Notes: generated by a model from the letters alone, not told the origin. A DNA stretch of 64,000 nt from Nostoc sp. LEGE 06077 (GCF_015207705.1 NZ_JADEWI010000005.1:180468-244467), one strand, 5' to 3'; counted from the first letter of the stretch, positions 1 to 10,167 are shown. Numbers and translations: made by a program.

Positions 1-1880
1 CTTTTTTCTAAATTTAATAATTCTGGAGTTTTGGCACTGAGAGTGGTTGTATAAAACTGATAATTATTTCTGCCTATATCCTTGGCGTGATATAAAGCCG
101 CATCTGCATGTTGAATCAGTATTTCCGCATTATTACTGTGTTCATCAAACAAAGCAATACCAAGGCTGGCACTTATATAAAGTTCGTGTCCATCAAAACA
201 AAACATCTTTTGTATGCTTTGCAGGATTCTATGGGCAACTTGGGCTACCTCATCTAAATAATTAACTTGTGGGAGTAAGATCGTAAATTCATCTCCTCCC
301 CAACGGGCAACAGTATCTCCTTCTCGGAGCGAATCTTTCAGCCTTTGCGCCACAATTTGGAGTAATTTGTCTCCCAAGGTATGGCCTAAAGTATCATTAA
401 TCACTTTGAAGCGGTCTAAATCGAGAAACATGACTGCTAAACTTTCACGATTGCGCGTTGCGATTGGGAGAGCTTTAGCCAGCAGTTCGTTAAACAGCAC
501 CCGATTGGGTAATCCAGTGAGCATATCGTGCAGTGCTTGGTAGCGAATTTTTTCTTCTACTTGTTGACGCTGCCAAGCACCGCTAATACTAGCCGCCATT
601 GTCAATAAAGTCGATTCTTCATGTCTTGACCAAAGACGCTCTTGAGAACAGTCGGCTAAACCCAGATAACCCCAAAACTCATCTTCTAGTCGTAAAGGAA
701 CTAAAAGTAAAGATTGAATCCCATCTCTGGCTAGTAGCTTTTGTTCAGCTATGGGAAAGTCTTGGATAGTACCGCTGATAGATTTTCCGCCGGAGAGAGT
801 AGTATACCAACGTGCCAGTTCTGAAGATTGATAAAGCTGATTTTGCCAGTGGTGTCGAGTGGATGTAAAGTTAATTCTTGTCCATTCAAATTGCAGGCTG
901 ACAGCCATTGCGCCTGTATCTAAATGGAGATGGTTTTTAAATAAATAGGCGCGATCTGCCTTAGCTGCTTCTCCTAAAACAGCCAGAGCTTTATCTATGC
1001 CAGTTTCGTAATTCATTTCCACTAGCAAATAATTTGCTGCTTCTGCGACTGCTTGTAATAGGCGATCGCGTTGGCGCAATTCAGCTTCTGCTTGCTTTTG
1101 CTCTGTAATATCCCTAACTATAAAAGTTCTAATTAAGTCACTTTCAGGTAAATAGTGGATACATTGTTCAAAAACTTCTTGATTAACTGTGATCTCGCGC
1201 GAAAATGAATTTATCTTGCGATCTTCCACCGCATTGAGCAATCCTTTCAAAATCGGATGCTGGGTGCCAATTTCTCGGATCTTGGGAAATTTCACTGATG
1301 CCGCTGGATTAAGATATGTGATTGTTCCCCCTAAATCCATCTCGATAATTGGGTTGGGGATGAGTTCAGGGAAAGATGCTAGGCGTGCTAGAGCCGTTTC
1401 ACTGGCCGCTTCAAAGTTAGGATCAACAATCACAGTTTGAAAAGGATTGGCAACATTAGCCTGCTCTAACAGAAAATCAGAGATGTTTTCCGCATCACAA
1501 CTTTCTGAAAAGGCTTTGTCGGAAATAGAAGAAACTGCATAGTATTTAGCCTGGACTTGATTATTCCCAAACTCAACTACATCTCCATGTTGAAGATTAT
1601 GGGAGATGCATTTCATCCCATTTACATACAGCCCATTAGTACTGGATTTACCCTTGAAGTTGCCATCAATAATCCTAAAGCCATACTGGTCAGTTTCTGG
1701 AAGCGTGACCCGGAGTAAAATTGCATGTTGTCTAGATACTGAGCGAGAACGCAGAACGATCGCATTTCTCGAATCTCGACCAATGGAATAAGTGGTTTCT
1801 TGAAGTGGGATGGTTCTTTGCCCTTGCAAGTCTTGGACAACCAACAGGTGACGTATTTTTTCCCACTCATTTCCTGGCAT
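1..1880 (-). CDS. FHA-PAS-GAF-GGDEF signalling protein (diguanylate cyclase), C-terminus cut by window edge
   Basis: The frame is open from an ATG at 1880 to the window edge, and a GAGG ribosome site lies just upstream. Order of domains read from the translation: an FHA phosphothreonine-binding domain (residues about 12-110, with SIGRDSRN and SRSVSRQHA), a PAS-like region (about 150-260), a GAF domain (about 270-430), then a GGDEF domain with DLDRFK and an intact WGGDEF near residue 528. The inhibitory I-site RxxD (REGD) sits five residues before GGDEF. An intact GGDEF predicts synthesis of cyclic di-GMP, probably gated by the sensors and by a phosphorylated partner. The sequence after GGDEF (NNYQFYT) resembles proteins where an EAL domain follows; that part lies outside the window, so a phosphodiesterase half is inference. 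Confidence 0.88.
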   Translation of the reverse strand, partial: MPGNEWEKIRHLLVVQDLQGQRTIPLQETTYSIGRDSRNAIVLRSRSVSRQHAILLRVTLPETDQYGFRIIDGNFKGKSSTNGLYVNGMKCISHNLQHGDVVEFGNNQVQAKYYAVSSISDKAFSESCDAENISDFLLEQANVANPFQTVIVDPNFEAASETALARLASFPELIPNPIIEMDLGGTITYLNPAASVKFPKIREIGTQHPILKGLLNAVEDRKINSFSREITVNQEVFEQCIHYLPESDLIRTFIVRDITEQKQAEAELRQRDRLLQAVAEAANYLLVEMNYETGIDKALAVLGEAAKADRAYLFKNHLHLDTGAMAVSLQFEWTRINFTSTRHHWQNQLYQSSELARWYTTLSGGKSISGTIQDFPIAEQKLLARDGIQSLLLVPLRLEDEFWGYLGLADCSQERLWSRHEESTLLTMAASISGAWQRQQVEEKIRYQALHDMLTGLPNRVLFNELLAKALPIATRNRESLAVMFLDLDRFKVINDTLGHTLGDKLLQIVAQRLKDSLREGDTVARWGGDEFTILLPQVNYLDEVAQVAHRILQSIQKMFCFDGHELYISASLGIALFDEHSNNAEILIQHADAALYHAKDIGRNNYQFYTTTLSAKTPELLNLEK

Positions 1881-2147
1881 TGCTCTTCCTCAAAATCTCA
1901 TATCCTGGATTGAATGCTGAAAAATCCTACTTGTGGTCACTTGCTATCAGTTTAATACCTTCTCAAATATCTAGAATAAAATTAAAAGTATAGTATTTTA
2001 CATAGTAAATATACTTATTTTATGAGATAATGCCAATTTGCATTACCTTAAGATGCTTTCTTCGTCAAATAATTAAGCTAAACTTATAGGGAAATAATAC
2101 TTAAATAGTAATTAATAGTTGATTGTTATATCCAACTAGTGTCCGTC

Positions 2148-2885
2148 TTATATGGTTGACTGAGATTTGCCAATCGCAGCTTTTTTCTCTTGAAAGCCCC
2201 CAGCATAGTTAATTACACACATGGTTTTATAAATTTTATGATTTCCATAAGCAACGCCACTTACCTTAAATGCAGGGTTAAAGATATTTATTCGATGACC
2301 ACGTGATGGCACGCCATCATCAATAATTAATTGCATCACAATATCTTGGGCTGTACTAGGGCCATAGCTAATATTTTCAGCCGCAGTTATTTGCCATTTA
2401 CCATAGCGATTAATGCGATCAAAAGGACTGCTACCATCACTACCAGAATGCCCTGTAGCCCCTGTATTTCCCTGGTTTTTTACATGAGCTTTTGCCGCTA
2501 AAGACATCCCTCTAGATATACTTAATGCTCCAACAGGAGGCGCTGATTTGAGAAATGAGATCGCCTCATCAACAGCTTTTCTACCTTCTTGAGTAATTAA
2601 GAAAGAATTTTGTGCTAGTCTGACATTTTTCCCCTGGAAGCGTTTTCTATAACTTTCTAAAATTGGAATATATGCTTGAGGATTTTGTCTAACTTTGTTC
2701 ATTTCACTAATAACTTGTTGTTCTAAACTTGAAAGATAATTTGCTTTTGCTACCAAAGACAAACTAGCTTTTTTATCCGAAATTAAATTAGCTGCTGCTA
2801 AGGATGAGCCATGTTTAAAAGTTTGAGTATAACAAATGGTAACTAAAATGCTGATGATCAAGACTGCTGAGTTCATATATTTCAT
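2148..2885 (-). CDS. CAP (SCP/PR1) domain exported protein
   Basis: This 245-residue protein starts with a hydrophobic segment (residues about 5-20) that looks like a signal peptide or anchor, so the product is probably exported. Residues about 58-235 form a CAP domain: [21 protein letters not shown] and [11 protein letters not shown] correspond to the conserved cavity histidine and signature regions of the family. Bacterial CAP proteins are extracellular and of poorly known function; no substrate can be named. It is transcribed alone, away from the nblB-like gene. An internal Met at residue 4 is an equally good start. Confidence 0.85.
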   Translation of the reverse strand: MKYMNSAVLIISILVTICYTQTFKHGSSLAAANLISDKKASLSLVAKANYLSSLEQQVISEMNKVRQNPQAYIPILESYRKRFQGKNVRLAQNSFLITQEGRKAVDEAISFLKSAPPVGALSISRGMSLAAKAHVKNQGNTGATGHSGSDGSSPFDRINRYGKWQITAAENISYGPSTAQDIVMQLIIDDGVPSRGHRINIFNPAFKVSGVAYGNHKIYKTMCVINYAGGFQEKKAAIGKSQSTI

Positions 2886-3154
2886 AATTTCTGCATATTT
2901 TTTAGATAGATTGTATTTTTTATAACATACCCTCCTAGGAGGTCTGCAATAAGCTAAGTGTAATAAATTATTTATATCACTGAGGAAAGTCGGACAAAGC
3001 CAAAGTCAACGCAGTTGTTAGGTATAAGTTATCGCCATACTGGCATTCATTCTGGAATTCGGGAATTACGCCAAAGTTGCATCCGAGTTGGGCAGCAGTC
3101 TAATTGGTAAATCAGGTAAAGTAAAGATAAGTAAAGAAAGCGCTTTAATCATAA

Positions 3155-3835
3155 ATGGCAGCTCTACCCTTACAGGAAATTTCTGCTCAGTTAGAAAGTT
3201 CAAATTTACGCGATCGCATGGTTGCACTTGCCAGTCTGCGGGATGTTCCGGCTGAAGATGCCGTCCCCCTAATTAAAAAGGTGTTGGATGATGATTCGCT
3301 GCAACTACGTTCTATGGCAATTTTTGCCTTGGGAATCAAGCAAACTGACGAATGTTATGCAATCTTAGTCAGAATTTTGCAAACTGACCCTGACTATGGC
3401 ATCCGGGCTGATGCGGCTGGTGCATTAGGCTATTTAGGTGACATTAGAGCATTTGAGTCCCTAGCCAGGGCATTTTATGAAGATACTGATTGGCTAGTCC
3501 GCTTTAGTGCTGCTGTGGCTTTAGGTAATCTTAAAGATCCACGCGCCCACGACATTCTCATTCAGGCGTTGGATAGTAATGAAATGGTCTTACAAGAAGC
3601 GGCGATTTCGGCACTAGGGGAAATTGGTGACTTAACAGCAGTTGATAGTATTCTCAAATTTGCCCAATCAGATGATTGGCTAGTTCGACAACGCTTGGTG
3701 GAAGCCCTTGGAAATCTCCCCACACCGAAGAGTATCTCGGCTTTAAAATATTTAGAGAAAGATAGCCATCCCAACGTTGCTGAAGCTGCAAGAATCTGCC
3801 TCAAACGGATTGAAGAAAAAGACCAGCAAACATAA
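3155..3835 (+). CDS. nblB: HEAT-repeat protein, NblB-like (phycobilisome degradation / bilin lyase family)
   Basis: The 226-residue protein is built of about six HEAT-like helical pairs of roughly 31 residues (for example IRADAAGALGYLGD, VRFSAAVALGNLKD, LQEAAISALGEIGD). The length and repeat content match NblB, a relative of the CpcE/CpcF phycocyanobilin lyase subunits that is needed for phycobilisome breakdown under nutrient starvation. The next gene, 66 bp downstream on the same strand, is a bilin lyase of the unrelated CpcS/CpeS family, which supports a role in phycobiliprotein chromophore handling. The family assignment is strong; the exact NblB function is inferred, since CpcE-type HEAT proteins look alike. 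Confidence 0.8.
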   Translation: MAALPLQEISAQLESSNLRDRMVALASLRDVPAEDAVPLIKKVLDDDSLQLRSMAIFALGIKQTDECYAILVRILQTDPDYGIRADAAGALGYLGDIRAFESLARAFYEDTDWLVRFSAAVALGNLKDPRAHDILIQALDSNEMVLQEAAISALGEIGDLTAVDSILKFAQSDDWLVRQRLVEALGNLPTPKSISALKYLEKDSHPNVAEAARICLKRIEEKDQQT

Positions 3836-3901
3836 AATTTACTTCTCCTGCTACCTTTTAATAATAAGAGGGACTTTTAGTATTTTGATGCAGGGTAATT
3901 T

Positions 3902-4465
3902 ATGAATATTGAAGAGTTTTTTGAATTAAGTGCTGGTAAATGGTTTTCTCACCGTACTAGCCACCATTTAGCATTTAAACAGTCTGAAGATGGCAAGTCC
4001 GACATTGTAATTGAGATGTTAGCAGCAGATCATCCAGAAGTGATCAAACTATGCGAACAGTATGAAGTCAACCCCAAGGAGGCTTCCTGTGGTGCGAGAG
4101 TCACCTGGAACGGCACAATGGAATGGGATGAGGAGAAGCACACGGGTTCGACTGTGTTAGTTACTGTACCGGATGCTGATAATTCCAGTGAAGGTAAGTT
4201 ACTACGAGAAATGGGTTATGCGGAAAAAGCACCTGTCGCCGGACGCTATAAGATGGGTAGCGATGACGCATTGACCTTAACCACAGAGTACGAAACTATG
4301 TGGTCTGAAGAACGCCTGTGGTTTGCTAGTCCCAATTTAAGAATGCGAGTTAGTATTCTCAAACGCTTTGGCGGCTTTAGTATGGCTTCCTTTACTTCGG
4401 AAATTCGGATGGGTGTTAGTCCAGCGGCGGCAAAAGCAGCTGAAGTTAGTAATTCAGCTAACTAA
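3902..4465 (+). CDS. cpcS: CpcS/CpeS-family phycobiliprotein lyase
   Basis: The protein has 187 residues, the usual length of the CpcS/CpeS/CpcU lyases, which attach phycocyanobilin to cysteines (commonly Cys-82 type) of phycobiliprotein subunits and fold as lipocalin-like beta barrels. Recognisable family features are the start ([20 protein letters not shown]), the WNGTMEWDE strand and the [19 protein letters not shown] stretch. It follows the NblB-like gene closely and probably shares its transcript. A hairpin with two HIP1 sites ends the unit. Whether it acts alone (CpcS) or as one half of a heterodimer (CpcU type) cannot be told from sequence. Confidence 0.85.
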   Translation: MNIEEFFELSAGKWFSHRTSHHLAFKQSEDGKSDIVIEMLAADHPEVIKLCEQYEVNPKEASCGARVTWNGTMEWDEEKHTGSTVLVTVPDADNSSEGKLLREMGYAEKAPVAGRYKMGSDDALTLTTEYETMWSEERLWFASPNLRMRVSILKRFGGFSMASFTSEIRMGVSPAAAKAAEVSNSAN

Positions 4466-4478
4466 AGACAAAAGCAGA

Positions 4479-4513
4479 GCGATCGCCTAATGAAGATTAT
4501 TTTAGGCGATCGC
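4479..4513. terminator. Hairpin between convergent genes
   Basis: A perfect 12-bp inverted repeat (GCGATCGCCTAA at 4479-4490 and its complement at 4502-4513, 11-nt loop) stands between the convergent lyase and protease genes. Both arms contain a HIP1 octamer. It is likely a shared terminator; there is no strong T run. Confidence 0.5.
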
Positions 4514-4541
4514 CCACTATTGGGATAGTTGTGAACGATGT

Positions 4542-6020
4542 TTAAATTTGCAGTAAGTTAGCGATCGCCTGTGGTAATGGCAAAACAATGATAATTAATA
4601 AAGCCATAGCCATTAATCCTAAAATGTCACGTCCATTATTCAACTCAGTGACATCATTCAAGGCAGGTTCATCAATCAGTGGCATAAATAATAAAATTAT
4701 CGCCCAGACAAAAAATTCTGACTGCACCAAAGACAGTAATAGCAATAACAAACGAGCTATTTGACCAATTACGATTGCTGTGCGTTGCCCAAACATAGCA
4801 TGGACAATATGCCCACCATCAAGTTGTCCTACGGGCATTAGATTCAAGGCTGTAACAATTAATCCTAAAAAACCAGCCACAGCTAAGGGATGCAAATCAA
4901 TAGCAGATTTAGCAGTAAGTTGACCACCCAAGGCTAACTTAGAAAGTAATGCTAATAAAATTGAATATTTAGGATTCAGTGCATCTGGATTGAGAATTCC
5001 CGTTTTGTCAGTGAGAGGAACTATCTCAGAATGAGCCAAACCCCACATTAAAAAGGGTAATGTTGCCACAAATCCTGCAATCGGACCAGCAATACTAATA
5101 TCAAATAAAGCTTTACGGTTAGGAATTGGACTACGCATTTGAATAAATGCGCCGAAAGTCCCCAAGAAAAAAGGCATGGGGATAAAATATGGCAGAGTTG
5201 AACTAATCTTGTAGAACTTCGCTGTTAAGTAATGACCAAGTTCGTGAATGCCTAAAATTGTGATTAACCCCAAGGCATAGGGCAATCCTTCTAATAGAAC
5301 ATTGGGATGAGATTGTAATGTTGTTAGGTCAACACCAGCAATTCTAGCCCCCACAAAGGTGGTAGTTAAAACAGTTGTAATTAGTAGTAAAAGTGCTAAT
5401 CCTGGTCTGGTTAACTTTTCTGGTTTAGTTTTGTGACTTGCGGAAGCCGCCTGTGCATTAGGCACTAACACAAAAAAAGGTTTGCCATTCAGTCCTTCTT
5501 GAAAGATAACTAAAAAGCGATCGCCAAATTCTGATTCAACATTGGCTTTAATTCGCTGGTAAGCTTGCTGCGGTGTAGTTCTTAACTGACCTCGACAGAT
5601 AATAGCTTGGGGTCGATACTCAAGATTTTGAATATAGTATACAGACCAGGGAAAACAATTTCGCAGCTGGCTTTCTTCGGTAGGTTCAATGGGACGCACT
5701 GGCACTGGTTCTGCGGTAGGATGGATAGCCGATTCTAATTGAGGAGTTTGTGGTTCAGTTTGCTTATTTGTTGGCGCTGTTCGCCCCCATTGAAACAACA
5801 GCCAGTATAACAAAAGGCAAACAATAGAAGACCCAATAATCAATGGCGGTGGTGGCGGTTGTTTGATTCCATATCTCACCGTCCATCCCGTCAATAATAA
5901 TGCTGGTGTCATTAACACTAGCCACAATAACCAAACAGGTGTGCGGGTAATGCCAACAGCACTGCGTTGCACCATCAGATAAGTAACTAGTCCCAGTAGG
6001 AGGAGAAACCAAAAAGTCAT
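4542..6020 (-). CDS. Site-2 protease family (M50) membrane metalloprotease, EGY1-like
   Basis: This 492-residue polytopic membrane protein carries HELGHYLTAK near residue 260, the HExxH zinc motif of M50 proteases, and a second motif with the third ligand, GQLDGGH, near residue 400. The N-terminus has about three membrane helices, followed by a Pro/Gln/Glu-rich stretch and a soluble module (about 115-185) that is also seen in the chloroplast EGY1-type relatives. Such enzymes cut substrates inside the membrane. The ATG at 6020 is followed at once by hydrophobic residues (TFWFLLLLGLVTYL). The substrate is unknown. Confidence 0.9.
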   Translation of the reverse strand: MTFWFLLLLGLVTYLMVQRSAVGITRTPVWLLWLVLMTPALLLTGWTVRYGIKQPPPPPLIIGSSIVCLLLYWLLFQWGRTAPTNKQTEPQTPQLESAIHPTAEPVPVRPIEPTEESQLRNCFPWSVYYIQNLEYRPQAIICRGQLRTTPQQAYQRIKANVESEFGDRFLVIFQEGLNGKPFFVLVPNAQAASASHKTKPEKLTRPGLALLLLITTVLTTTFVGARIAGVDLTTLQSHPNVLLEGLPYALGLITILGIHELGHYLTAKFYKISSTLPYFIPMPFFLGTFGAFIQMRSPIPNRKALFDISIAGPIAGFVATLPFLMWGLAHSEIVPLTDKTGILNPDALNPKYSILLALLSKLALGGQLTAKSAIDLHPLAVAGFLGLIVTALNLMPVGQLDGGHIVHAMFGQRTAIVIGQIARLLLLLLSLVQSEFFVWAIILLFMPLIDEPALNDVTELNNGRDILGLMAMALLIIIVLPLPQAIANLLQI

Positions 6021-6288
6021 GTGTTCTTTAATAATTTGGCAAAATATCCCACTAGTAGTGTCAGCACCACAGCCATCACCACAAAGCAGAATCTAAAACC
6101 CTAATTTTTAACAATAGTTAACTATTAAGGGTGAATTTTTGAGTACCAATTTGCAGAATGATTGCCACAGATAAATTGCTCAAAAGTTTAGACAACAACT
6201 GTTTTACAATCTAGAATCCACAATGGTATCAGTAGTTCAACTCTGTTACTAAATTTTTATCACTCCTCATTTTTGTTGAGTTTTTCCC

Positions 6289-6975
6289 ATGTGTTCCTTA
6301 CCCCAACAGCCAAGTCATGCAGCTAAAGCCCCACGGCCTGTGCTAGATAGCATTTTTGCTTTTCCACCAAATCGGGACACATTGGGAGGAACCTCCTATT
6401 TCATTGTAAGAAATGAAGGGAATATCCTCATCGACTGCCCAGCCTCAGACCAAATAAATTTGGATTTTTTGCGATCGCATGGGGGTGTTAAGTGGTTGTT
6501 TATCACTCACCGTGGTGCTATTGGCAAAACAGCAGAATTTCAGCAAGCTTTGGGTTGCGAGGTTTTAATTCAAGAACAAGAAGCTTATTTATTACCAGGC
6601 TTAACCGTTACTAACTTTTCTCAAGAGATTACGCTCACTTCTACAGTTCAAATTATTTGGACACCAGGCCATTCTCCTGGCTCATCTTGCCTTTATTACA
6701 GCGAATTAGGCGGCGTTTTATTTTCTGGTCGTCATTTACTTCCCAATCAGCAGGGTGAACCAGTCCCATTACGCACAGCTAAAACCTTTCATTGGCCCAG
6801 ACAAATTAAAAATGTGCAATCTTTACGAGAACGCTTTACTCCCGAAACCCTTGAGTATATTTGTCCCGGTGCGAATACCGGATTTCTCAGAGGTCAGCGG
6901 GTTATTGACCAAGCATACAAGCGGTTGACTGCATTAGATTTCCCCACTTTGTTGCAGCTACAACCGATTTTGTAA
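6289..6975 (+). CDS. Metallo-beta-lactamase-fold protein with degraded metal site
   Basis: The 228-residue protein follows the MBL fold: an N-terminal strand pattern (SYFIVRNEGNILIDCP), the place of the metal motif at residues about 79-84, a later TPGHSPGS (histidine of motif 3) near residue 126, and LFSGRHLLP where the bridging Asp is usually found. Instead of HxHxDH the sequence reads HRGAIGK, so only the first histidine is kept, and FSGRH has Arg in place of Asp. Classical two-metal hydrolysis is therefore doubtful. Close relatives in cyanobacteria and plastids share this form, as far as I recall. It is monocistronic and ends at a strong hairpin shared with ctpA. Confidence 0.78.
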   Translation: MCSLPQQPSHAAKAPRPVLDSIFAFPPNRDTLGGTSYFIVRNEGNILIDCPASDQINLDFLRSHGGVKWLFITHRGAIGKTAEFQQALGCEVLIQEQEAYLLPGLTVTNFSQEITLTSTVQIIWTPGHSPGSSCLYYSELGGVLFSGRHLLPNQQGEPVPLRTAKTFHWPRQIKNVQSLRERFTPETLEYICPGANTGFLRGQRVIDQAYKRLTALDFPTLLQLQPIL

Positions 6976-6981
6976 GTGCTG

Positions 6982-7008
6982 AGTAGGAAGTAGGGGCTAC
7001 TTCCTACT
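6982..7008. terminator. Bidirectional hairpin between MBL gene and ctpA
   Basis: A perfect 12-bp inverted repeat (AGTAGGAAGTAG and its complement, loop GGG) lies between the two convergent stop codons. Confidence 0.6.
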
Positions 7009-7017
7009 TCGGAGTCT

Positions 7018-8265
7018 CTAACCCCTACTTTCTACAGCTACCGTACTTTTCGCCAACACTTCTACTGCGGCTTGATATTGCAAATCTGCTTCTGTGGCTA
7101 TTTGTTCGCGGGTAATTGGCTGTTGGGTAACTACTTGATCGGGCTTAATTCCTAATTTGTTAATATCTCGATGTTGGGGAGTTTCATATTTGGCAATGGT
7201 AACTGCCAAGCCAGCACCATCTGATAATTCAAATAAAGATTGAATTAAGCCTTTACCAAAAGTAGTTTCACCAACTAATTTCGCCCGACCATTATCTTGC
7301 AGCGCCCCAGCGAGAATTTCACTAGCACTAGCAGTTCCTTGATTGACCAAAATTACTAATGGATCTTTTGTCAGTGAAGGGCCGAAGGCTTCAAAACTGC
7401 CCTGAATGCCTTGGCGATTAACTGTGTAGACAATAGTACCCGAATCTAACCACAGCCGAGCAATTTCAATCCCCGCTTGTAAAAGCCCACCCGGATTGTT
7501 GCGTAAATCCAAAATATAGGCAGTAGCACCTTTTTTTTCTAGACTATCAATAGCGTGTGCCAACTCCGTAGAAGCGTTGGCATTAAATTGAGTCAGGCGA
7601 AGATAACCAATGGATGTACCTTGAGGAGAAGTCCGCAATTGGGCAATAACTGGGTTGAGTTCAATGCGATCGCGCACGATGCTAACTTCTTTTTGTTCCT
7701 CTCCCTCGCGTGCAATCACCAGCGTGACTAAACTGCCAATGGGGCCACGCATTCTGGCAGCTGCCTCATCCAAAGTCAAGTTCTCTGTGGAAAATCCTTC
7801 AATTTTGAGAATGCGATCGCGCGGTTTAATGCCTGCTTTATCTGCTGGTGAACCTTCAATCGGCGATACTACTTCTAGTTGACCGGTCTGAGGATTGAGG
7901 GCAATTTGCAAACCAACTCCAGTTAATTCTCCAGAAGTATTGACCTGCAAGCTGCGGTACTGTTCTGGATCTAAAAAGCGGGTAAAAGGATCATCTAGGC
8001 TCTTGAGCATGGACTGAATCGCCGTATAAGCTGCTGCTGTATTTGTCAGCGGCTTTTCCAAGACTTTTTGTCTAACTGTCGCCCAGTTTTGATGATTAAA
8101 TGTTTCATCTAGATAAGAGCGATTGACAATGCGCCAAACTTCTGAAACGAGCTTTTGCTCATTTGTCAAAGCTGTGGCCGCGGGGATGAATCCCCCAATC
8201 GCTAAACAAAACACCAAAAATAGCGACAAACTTACCCGAAAAACGTACTTTTGCATGAACCCCAT
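7018..8265 (-). CDS. ctpA: Carboxyl-terminal processing protease CtpA
   Basis: CtpA-type proteases (S41) cleave the C-terminal extension of the photosystem II D1 precursor in the thylakoid lumen. The protein shows a signal peptide (about 1-30, ending PAATA), a PDZ domain (about 110-200, with GVGLQIAL and SPADKAGIKPRDRILKI) and a catalytic core with the Ser in GTASASE near residue 313 and the general-base Lys in TFGKG near residue 338. The ATG at 8265 is preferred because GGTGG stands eight bases before it; a GTG twelve bases upstream is possible. It is divergent from petB. Which of the cyanobacterial paralogues (CtpA, B or C) it is rests partly on the petBD neighbourhood. Confidence 0.9.
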   Translation of the reverse strand: MGFMQKYVFRVSLSLFLVFCLAIGGFIPAATALTNEQKLVSEVWRIVNRSYLDETFNHQNWATVRQKVLEKPLTNTAAAYTAIQSMLKSLDDPFTRFLDPEQYRSLQVNTSGELTGVGLQIALNPQTGQLEVVSPIEGSPADKAGIKPRDRILKIEGFSTENLTLDEAAARMRGPIGSLVTLVIAREGEEQKEVSIVRDRIELNPVIAQLRTSPQGTSIGYLRLTQFNANASTELAHAIDSLEKKGATAYILDLRNNPGGLLQAGIEIARLWLDSGTIVYTVNRQGIQGSFEAFGPSLTKDPLVILVNQGTASASEILAGALQDNGRAKLVGETTFGKGLIQSLFELSDGAGLAVTIAKYETPQHRDINKLGIKPDQVVTQQPITREQIATEADLQYQAAVEVLAKSTVAVESRG

Positions 8266-8277
8266 TTTCAATTCCAC

Positions 8278-8629
8278 CTGAACCCAAATTGTATCGAACT
8301 GCCCAGTTCTCTTGTTATTGATGAAATCTATCTCTCGACTATGTTACTTTTTTTATAGAAGTAGTGCATTGCTCTCATCAAATTGTTAAGCAATCTATGA
8401 GTACACAAGGCACTCTACAAACGATAAGATCTACTTTGGAACTGGCATTTTAAGTGTTTGGTTGCAAAGAGAACGCCATATATTTCATATTTACAGAGTG
8501 TTAAGTTGCTGAAAACGCTGATCACTCTGACAGCAAAAAACCAAACAAACAACTTTTTTGTGAAAATCCCAAAATTGCCAATTGGGAGATTTATCAACCG
8601 CAACCGACTTTTTAGGAACTTGAGATTGT
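8278..8629. promoter_or_regulatory. Divergent ctpA/petB intergenic region
   Basis: About 350 bp hold the promoters for ctpA and petBD. The open frames here are short, lie on both strands and look like chance. I see no clear conserved operator; the long petB leader suggests that the petB start site of transcription is well upstream. Confidence 0.45.
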
Positions 8630-9277
8630 ATGGCCAACGTTTACGACTGGTTTGAGGAACGCTTGGAAATTCAGGCGCTCGCTGAAGATGTCACCAGCAA
8701 GTATGTACCTCCCCACGTCAACATCTTTTACTGTCTAGGTGGCATTACCCTGGTTTGCTTCCTAATCCAGTTTGCTACTGGATTTGCCATGACGTTCTAC
8801 TACAGGCCAACAGTTGCTGAAGCTTACTCTTCTGTGCAATACATCATGAACGAAGTAAACTTCGGTTGGCTGATTCGCTCTATCCACCGCTGGTCTGCCA
8901 GCATGATGGTGTTGATGATGATTCTGCACGTCTTCCGGGTTTATCTGACTGGTGGTTTTAAAAAGCCCCGCGAATTAACCTGGGTCAGCGGTGTAATCAT
9001 GGCTGTAATCACCGTTTCCTTTGGAGTAACAGGCTACTCTTTACCTTGGGATCAGGTTGGTTACTGGGCGGTGAAAATCGTGAGTGGTGTACCAGAAGCA
9101 ATCCCCGTAGTTGGGACATTGATTTCTGACTTGCTGCGCGGTGGTTCTAGTGTTGGTCAAGGAACCTTAACTCGTTACTACAGCGCCCATACTTTTGTTT
9201 TGCCTTGGCTAATTGCAGTCTTCATGCTGTTCCACTTCTTGATGATCCGCAAGCAAGGCATTTCTGGGCCTTTGTAA
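8630..9277 (+). CDS. petB: Cytochrome b6 (PetB)
   Basis: This is the 215-residue cytochrome b6 of the b6f complex, which carries electrons from plastoquinol across the thylakoid membrane. Cys-35 (NIFYCLGG), which binds the extra heme c, is present, as are the heme-b histidines in [16 protein letters not shown] and the later SAHTFVLPW and [10 protein letters not shown] stretches. Four membrane helices are visible. The length is exactly that of the family. petD follows after 230 bp and completes the split b/IV pair. Confidence 0.99.
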   Translation: MANVYDWFEERLEIQALAEDVTSKYVPPHVNIFYCLGGITLVCFLIQFATGFAMTFYYRPTVAEAYSSVQYIMNEVNFGWLIRSIHRWSASMMVLMMILHVFRVYLTGGFKKPRELTWVSGVIMAVITVSFGVTGYSLPWDQVGYWAVKIVSGVPEAIPVVGTLISDLLRGGSSVGQGTLTRYYSAHTFVLPWLIAVFMLFHFLMIRKQGISGPL

Positions 9278-9507
9278 TCTCATTGTTTGTTCAGCCAAAA
9301 TGTGAACAGGCAATAGCTATTTCCAGACAAAGTTGTTTGTTTTAAACTGATGAACAATCTCAAAGATGGCACATCAGCAAAAAATCACAGACAGTTTGAC
9401 TCAAAAATAATTGCTAATCCCTTGTCTACACAAGGCTAGGGTGGCCTGATAGCAAACGGCTAACATCAATGCTTTAACTGAAATTCAGCAGGAGAACGCA
9501 TTAAAAA

Positions 9508-9990
9508 ATGGCAACGCAGAAAAAACCCGATCTGAGCGATCCTACGTTAAGAGCTAAACTTGCCAAGGGTATGGGTCACAACTATTATGGTGAACCCGCT
9601 TGGCCTAACGACCTACTGTATATATTCCCAGTTGTCATCATGGGATCTTTCGCTTGTATTGTGGCCCTAGCTGTACTAGATCCAGCCATGACAGGTGAAC
9701 CAGCAGATCCTTTCGCTACACCACTGGAAATTCTCCCAGAGTGGTACTTGTACCCTGTATTCCAAATTTTGCGATCGCTTCCCAACAAATTGTTGGGAGT
9801 TTTAGCAATGGCTTCCGTACCTTTGGGGCTAATTCTCATTCCCTTCATTGAGAACGTGAATAAGTTCCAAAACCCCTTCCGTCGTCCAGTTGCAACTACA
9901 GTATTCCTGTTTGGAACTCTCGTAACTTTGTGGTTGGGTATCGGTGCTGCTTTACCTTTAGACAAATCCTTGACCTTGGGACTTTTCTAA
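9508..9990 (+). CDS. petD: Cytochrome b6f subunit IV (PetD)
   Basis: The 160-residue protein is subunit IV of the cytochrome b6f complex and corresponds to the C-terminal half of mitochondrial cytochrome b. The Qo-site PEWY motif is seen in ILPEWYLYP, followed by [14 protein letters not shown]; three membrane helices are visible. The start ([12 protein letters not shown]) is the conserved one, with AGGAG about 12 bases before the ATG. It is probably cotranscribed with petB and is followed by a strong terminator hairpin. Confidence 0.99.
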   Translation: MATQKKPDLSDPTLRAKLAKGMGHNYYGEPAWPNDLLYIFPVVIMGSFACIVALAVLDPAMTGEPADPFATPLEILPEWYLYPVFQILRSLPNKLLGVLAMASVPLGLILIPFIENVNKFQNPFRRPVATTVFLFGTLVTLWLGIGAALPLDKSLTLGLF

Positions 9991-10049
9991 ATTAGATTAG
10001 TTACCAAAAAGTGCTTTGACGCTTGTAAGTTTCAGTAGCATATAAAAGG

Positions 10050-10078
10050 GTGTGAGTGGTGGTTAAAACCACTCACAC
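10050..10078 (+). terminator. petBD terminator hairpin
   Basis: A perfect 11-bp stem (GTGTGAGTGGT with ACCACTCACAC, 7-nt loop) lies 60 bp after petD. A TCTCTC stretch follows instead of a T run, but the stem is strong and GC-rich. Confidence 0.7.
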
Positions 10079-10167
10079 TCTCTCAAATATGCTGGTGCAA
10101 CATTCAACAAGCGTCAATTTTAGTAATCCAGGTAGCATTTCGGATTTTTAGTTTTGGAGTTATATCT

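Noticed and set aside
1189..1993. Short forward frames across the FHA-PAS-GAF-GGDEF gene
   Set aside because: The minus strand carries a continuous frame with four recognisable domains.
2985..3150. GAGGAAAGTC at about 2,983 looked like the conserved start of RNase P RNA
   Set aside because: Only this short motif fits. The gap to the nblB-like gene is about 170 bp, far less than the roughly 400 bases of bacterial RNase P RNA, and no matching 3' part is seen.
8415..8655. Two overlapping frames in the petB leader
   Set aside because: They lie on opposite strands, have no ribosome site and no recognisable content; one runs into petB out of frame.
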